NCBI RefSeq assembly: GCF_020071995.1
Contig: NZ_JABWTK010000008.1
Span: forward strand, 1 to 64,000
DNA length: 64,000 nucleotides
Direction: 5' to 3'
From: Planococcus chinensis
GTDB lineage: Bacteria; Bacillota; Bacilli; Bacillales_A; Planococcaceae
Positions 61,166-64,000 of this stretch are shown here, one piece after another (within the stretch, counting starts at the first letter, position 1; each line of letters starts with the position of its first letter). Made by a program: the position numbers and the translations under genes. The notes beneath the pieces were generated by a model that was not told the origin of the DNA, made no database searches, and saw nothing but the letters and a program-made list of their open reading frames with translations.

Positions 61166-61500
61166 TCTGCCTCTTCCTTTCTGGTCCAGCGATTTTTATC
61201 TCTCGTGTTGAATTTATCCATCACACGGTCATGGGCATGCGCCAAATCAATGTCCAGTGAATTTGCCATGCAAATCAAAACAAATAGTAAATCACCCATT
61301 TCAGCTTCAATCGTATTGGCATCTTCAGTTGCTTTCTTTTTCTTCGGCCCGTATTCGTGCATCACTTCACGCGATAATTCCCCGAGTTCTTCCGTCAGCC
61401 GCGCCAAGAGTTCCATCGGGGTGAAATAGCCTTCTTTGAATTGGCCAATATAAGCATCCACTTCCTGCTGCAGCTGTTTCATCGTTTTATCTCCGTTCAT
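61162..61500 (-). CDS. ypjD: MazG-like nucleotide pyrophosphohydrolase
   Basis: A 112-residue single MazG domain; helices carry the metal motif 'LTEELGELSREV' (ExxE) and 'IEAEMGDLLFVLICMANSLDID' (ExxD). It likely removes noncanonical NTPs. ATG 61500 is supported by GAGGAG nine bases upstream; ATG 61482 is a less likely alternative. First gene of ypjD–dapB–mgsA–bshA–cca–birA. Confidence 0.9.
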   Translation of the reverse strand: MNGDKTMKQLQQEVDAYIGQFKEGYFTPMELLARLTEELGELSREVMHEYGPKKKKATEDANTIEAEMGDLLFVLICMANSLDIDLAHAHDRVMDKFNTRDKNRWTRKEEAE

Positions 61501-61542
61501 ATCATCACACTCCTCATTTCATCGTAAAGAAAACTGGGGATG

Positions 61543-61571
61543 TTGTCAAAATCAATCTTTTAGCTGATAAT
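61543..61571 (+). promoter_or_regulatory. Promoter of the YitT-family gene
   Basis: TTGTCA (61543-61548), 17-base spacer and GATAAT (61566-61571) with a preceding TG give a good vegetative promoter in the divergent gap. Confidence 0.65.
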
Positions 61572-61614
61572 ACAGAAGTTGAGTTTCACTTTATGGATAG
61601 GGGATGAACGACCG

Positions 61615-62481
61615 ATGAAAGATCTGCAATTGAAAAATGTGTTATTCATATTGCTGGGGGCGGCCATTTACAGTTTTGGCTTTGTCCACTTCAATATTCA
61701 AAATGAATTGGGTGAAGGCGGGTTCGCAGGGATTACACTGATCTTATTCTTCCTATTTAATTGGGATCCCGCTTTAATGAACTTGCTTCTAAACATTCCG
61801 CTGTTTTTTATCGGCTGGAAGCTGCTCGGCAGAAAAGTTTTCCTTTATACGATTATCGGAACCGTGGCCGTTTCGGTTTTCCTGAAAGTTTTTCTGGTCT
61901 ACGAAATCCAGATCAATTTGCATGAAGATTTGTTTTTGGCTACGCTGTTTGCCGGTGTTTTTGTCGGTGTCGGGCTCGGCATCATTTTCCGCTACGGCGG
62001 AACAACCGGCGGCGTGGACATCATTGCCCGCCTCGTCCAGAAATACAGCGGCTGGAGCATGGGGAAAACGATGTTCTTGTTTGACGCTTGCGTGATTGTG
62101 TTGTCCCGTCTGACATTCCTCGACAACCGCACGATGATGTACACGCTCGTCGCCGTATTTGTCGGCGCACGTGTTATTGATTTCGTACAGGAAGGCGCTT
62201 ATTCAGGGCGCGGCGCCATGATCATCTCGAATTCCCAGGAAGAAATCGCCAGCCGCATTGCGAAAGAGATGGACCGGGGCATCACGATCCTTCGCGGCTA
62301 TGGTCATTTCACGAAAGAAGAACGGGAAGTGCTGTACTGCGTTGTCGCAAAAAACGAAATTGTCCGCCTAAAGAATATCATCAATAGCGTCGACCCGCAC
62401 GCATTCGTTTCCTTGATGGAAGTCCACGACGTGATGGGCGAAGGCTTTACGCTCGATGACCAGAAGCAGCCGATCGGCTGA
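61615..62481 (+). CDS. ypjC: YitT-family membrane protein (DUF161/DUF2179), YpjC-like
   Basis: A 288-residue protein with about five N-terminal membrane helices containing 'GFVHFNIQNELGEGGFAGITLIL' and 'GLGIIFRYGGTTGGVDIIARLVQKYSGWSMGK', the YitT repeat. A C-terminal cytoplasmic DUF2179 domain follows ('GAMIISNSQEEIASRIAKEMDRGITILRGYGHFTKEEREVLYCVVAKNEIVRLKNIINSVDPHAFVSLMEVHDV'). Function unknown. ATG 61615 follows AGGGGATGAACGACC; the frame from 61579 lacks a ribosome binding site. Named by synteny with ypjC of B. subtilis. Confidence 0.85.
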   Translation: MKDLQLKNVLFILLGAAIYSFGFVHFNIQNELGEGGFAGITLILFFLFNWDPALMNLLLNIPLFFIGWKLLGRKVFLYTIIGTVAVSVFLKVFLVYEIQINLHEDLFLATLFAGVFVGVGLGIIFRYGGTTGGVDIIARLVQKYSGWSMGKTMFLFDACVIVLSRLTFLDNRTMMYTLVAVFVGARVIDFVQEGAYSGRGAMIISNSQEEIASRIAKEMDRGITILRGYGHFTKEEREVLYCVVAKNEIVRLKNIINSVDPHAFVSLMEVHDVMGEGFTLDDQKQPIG

Positions 62482-62485
62482 TGAC

Positions 62486-62544
62486 AAAAGAGACTTCCCG
62501 GTGAGCCCGTTATTACAGGCGTAACTGGGAAGTCTCTTTTGTTT
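62486..62544 (+). terminator. Terminator after the YitT-family gene
   Basis: AAAAGAGACTTCCCgGT pairs with ACtGGGAAGTCTCTTTT across a 20-base loop, followed by GTTTT. Confidence 0.8.
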
Positions 62545-62571
62545 TGCCAATCATGCCTTAGCTATGCCAAC

Positions 62572-62626
62572 AAAAAAAGATTGCCCTTCATCACATCTCA
62601 GTGAGGTTCAGGGCAATCTCTTTTTA
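62572..62626. terminator. Terminator after the zinc metallopeptidase gene
   Basis: AGATTGCCCT and AGGGCAATCT form the stem; the minus strand continues with TTTTTTTG and the plus strand with CTTTTT, so it may work both ways. Confidence 0.8.
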
Positions 62627-62627
62627 G

Positions 62628-63302
62628 TTACGAGCGGTTCATGCTTGTGTAGATCAACAACAAGCGGGCAAGCTCTAGTACGGCAACAGCAGTTGCTGCG
62701 ACATACGTCATGGCAGCTGCGCTCAATACTTTTTTCGCATGGCGTTCTTCTTCATTGCGGATAATATTATTTGACAGCAATTGGTCCATTGCGCGGCTCG
62801 AAGCGTTAAACTCCACCGGCAACGTAATCAACTGGAACAGAACCCCTGCAGCCAAAAGAATAATACCGACCAATAAAGCGCCGCTCCAAGAAGAAAACAA
62901 GCCAATCATGATAAAGATCCATGACATATTCGATGAAATATTGACGACTGGCACCAGGCGATGGCGCAAGCGAAGAAATGAATAATCTTCCGCGTCCTGA
63001 ATCGCGTGGCCGACTTCGTGCGCCGCTACGGCAGTACCGGCAACCGATGCATCGTGGTAGTTATGGCTGCTCAGCGCCACCGTTTTAGTCAACGGATTGT
63101 AATGATCGCTTAGCATGCCGCGGCTTTCCACTACTTTTACATCGTTCAAGCCATTTTTATCTAGAATAATGCGTGCAACTTGCGCTCCGGCAATACCGGA
63201 TGTTGAACGGACTTTGGAATATTTGCCGTATGTTCGCTTTAATTTAAATTGAGCCCACATAGGAATAATCAGCAAAAGGATGAAATAGACAATAAAACTC
63301 AT
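62628..63302 (-). CDS. yugP: YugP-like membrane zinc metallopeptidase
   Basis: A 224-residue membrane protein of the neutral zinc peptidase YugP group. A membrane helix at the N-terminus, zinc motif HEVGH (95-99), then two or three helices ('WIFIMIGLFSSWSGALLVGIILLAAGVLFQLITLPVEFNASSRA') and a final hydrophobic helix 'TYVAATAVAVLELARLLLIY'. The substrate is unknown. ATG 63302 is behind GAGAGGTG. The name follows the B. subtilis relative of the same length. Confidence 0.87.
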   Translation of the reverse strand: MSFIVYFILLLIIPMWAQFKLKRTYGKYSKVRSTSGIAGAQVARIILDKNGLNDVKVVESRGMLSDHYNPLTKTVALSSHNYHDASVAGTAVAAHEVGHAIQDAEDYSFLRLRHRLVPVVNISSNMSWIFIMIGLFSSWSGALLVGIILLAAGVLFQLITLPVEFNASSRAMDQLLSNNIIRNEEERHAKKVLSAAAMTYVAATAVAVLELARLLLIYTSMNRS

Positions 63303-63354
63303 CTGGTTAACACACCTCTCTTTTTTGCTTCTACCTATATTTTACTAGCTTTGG

Positions 63355-63966
63355 TCAGCTATGGTCAACTGATACGCCATGAAGCTTGTTCATATGGACA
63401 ACAACGTAAGAAAATGCAATACAGGCAATCGACAGCCAGAAAGTGAAGTAGCCGATCTGGGCGGTGTAGGCATCCAGGCTGCCATAGATCGGCATTTGGC
63501 CGAATACGTAATCGATGACATCATTGTGCAAAGTCCAGACGGCCGTAGCGGCAGCAGCCAACCAGCCGAAGCGGTAATGATCGATATACAGCACCGCCTG
63601 CATCGCCATTGCAAAATGGGAGACGACAAGCATCCAACCCATCCAGCCGATAGAGCCGGTTTCTGCCAGCGTCAGCAAATTCATCACGACAGCCCATAAC
63701 CCGTATTTGATCAAGGTGACAAACGCCAGTGCTTCAAAAATGGAACTTCTTTTGCCGATTAGCCATAAGCCCAGGACAATCGTAAAAAATAAACTGGCTG
63801 TGGGGCTGTCGGGAACGAATATTAAAAATTTCGGTTCGGTTATTTTCAATTGCCAGCCATACCATATGTATCCATAAATCGTTCCGCCTAAATTTATCAG
63901 AAATACCAGGAGCAGGAACGGCCGGAACATCAGCCAGGCGGAAATCTTCTGTACAAAAGAAATCAT
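63355..63966 (-). CDS. ypjA: DUF1405 membrane protein, YpjA-like
   Basis: A 203-residue protein with about six membrane helices ('FLLLVFLINLGGTIYGYIWYGWQL', 'PTASLFFTIVLGLWLIG', 'WMGWMLVVSHFAMAMQAVLYI', 'YFTFWLSIACIAFSYVVVH'). Family members follow the qcrABC cytochrome genes; the sequence to the right of the window cannot be seen. ATG 63966 follows AAGGGAAG; function unknown. ypjB, which follows ypjA in B. subtilis, is absent. Confidence 0.85.
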   Translation of the reverse strand: MISFVQKISAWLMFRPFLLLVFLINLGGTIYGYIWYGWQLKITEPKFLIFVPDSPTASLFFTIVLGLWLIGKRSSIFEALAFVTLIKYGLWAVVMNLLTLAETGSIGWMGWMLVVSHFAMAMQAVLYIDHYRFGWLAAAATAVWTLHNDVIDYVFGQMPIYGSLDAYTAQIGYFTFWLSIACIAFSYVVVHMNKLHGVSVDHS

Positions 63967-63981
63967 CACAATCTTCCCTTC

Positions 63982-64000
63982 AGATAGCAAAAAAGAGCCG
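63982..64000 (-). terminator. Partial terminator at the window edge
   Basis: The minus strand reads CGGCTCTTTTTTGC at the edge, which looks like the right arm and T run of a hairpin whose left arm lies outside the window. Confidence 0.35.

Overview
The window looks like chromosome from a low-to-moderate GC, Gram-positive member of the Bacillales. Protein sequences and gene order point to Planococcaceae (Planococcus or a close relative). The evidence is Bacillus subtilis-type synteny (ypjA–dapB–mgsA–bshA–cca–birA–panCD–dinG–ypmAB–aspB–asnS–dnaD–nth–ypoC–ponA–recU–yppE–mrfAB–gpsB–rnpB–ypsC–ypvA–ypwA), type-B RNase P RNA, AAGGAGG-type ribosome binding sites, many TTG/GTG starts and bacillithiol synthesis. 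Names were assigned by recognising family motifs and synteny; no database search was run.

Layout. 1–10.5 kb: a ypgQ–ABC-F–cvfC operon, a cold-shock gene, an unusual ATP-grasp/papain-like pair with a divergent GNAT gene, then a queuosine block (zinc-finger protein, preQ1 riboswitch, queuosine-precursor transporter, RNase H-like protein). 9.9–14.6 kb: small membrane proteins, a lipoprotein sugar dehydrogenase, an acetyltransferase, an S66 peptidase and an NAD(P)-binding protein. 14.7–17.7 kb: ribulose-monophosphate formaldehyde detoxification (hxlA, hxlB), a HAD phosphatase and an HxlR-family regulator. 17.9–21.8 kb: copper module csoR–copZ–copA plus a YdhK-like lipoprotein, with CsoR-like palindromes at three promoters or intercistronic sites. 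22–35 kb: assorted metabolic and membrane genes, including a CNNM-type transporter, a double dynamin (DynA), a rhodanese and an M32 carboxypeptidase.

35–64 kb is the conserved core. It holds two DinG-family helicases, the mrfA/mrfB repair pair, gpsB and rnpB, a cell-wall/recombination pair (recU–ponA), the dinG-to-ypoC operon, panC–panD behind an attenuator-like leader, and the cluster ypjD–dapB–mgsA–bshA–cca–birA. Compared with B. subtilis, panB is absent between birA and panC, bshB1 is absent between mgsA and bshA, and ypjB is absent.

The best candidates for something undescribed are: (1) the ATP-grasp ligase/papain-like protein operon, with a GNAT gene divergent across the same promoter region; (2) the terminator/anti-terminator leader of panCD; (3) two intergenic repeat arrays (five 21-bp units after ponA, and a 360-bp multi-hairpin block before asnS). 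No prophage, insertion sequence, CRISPR array or tRNA gene was seen.
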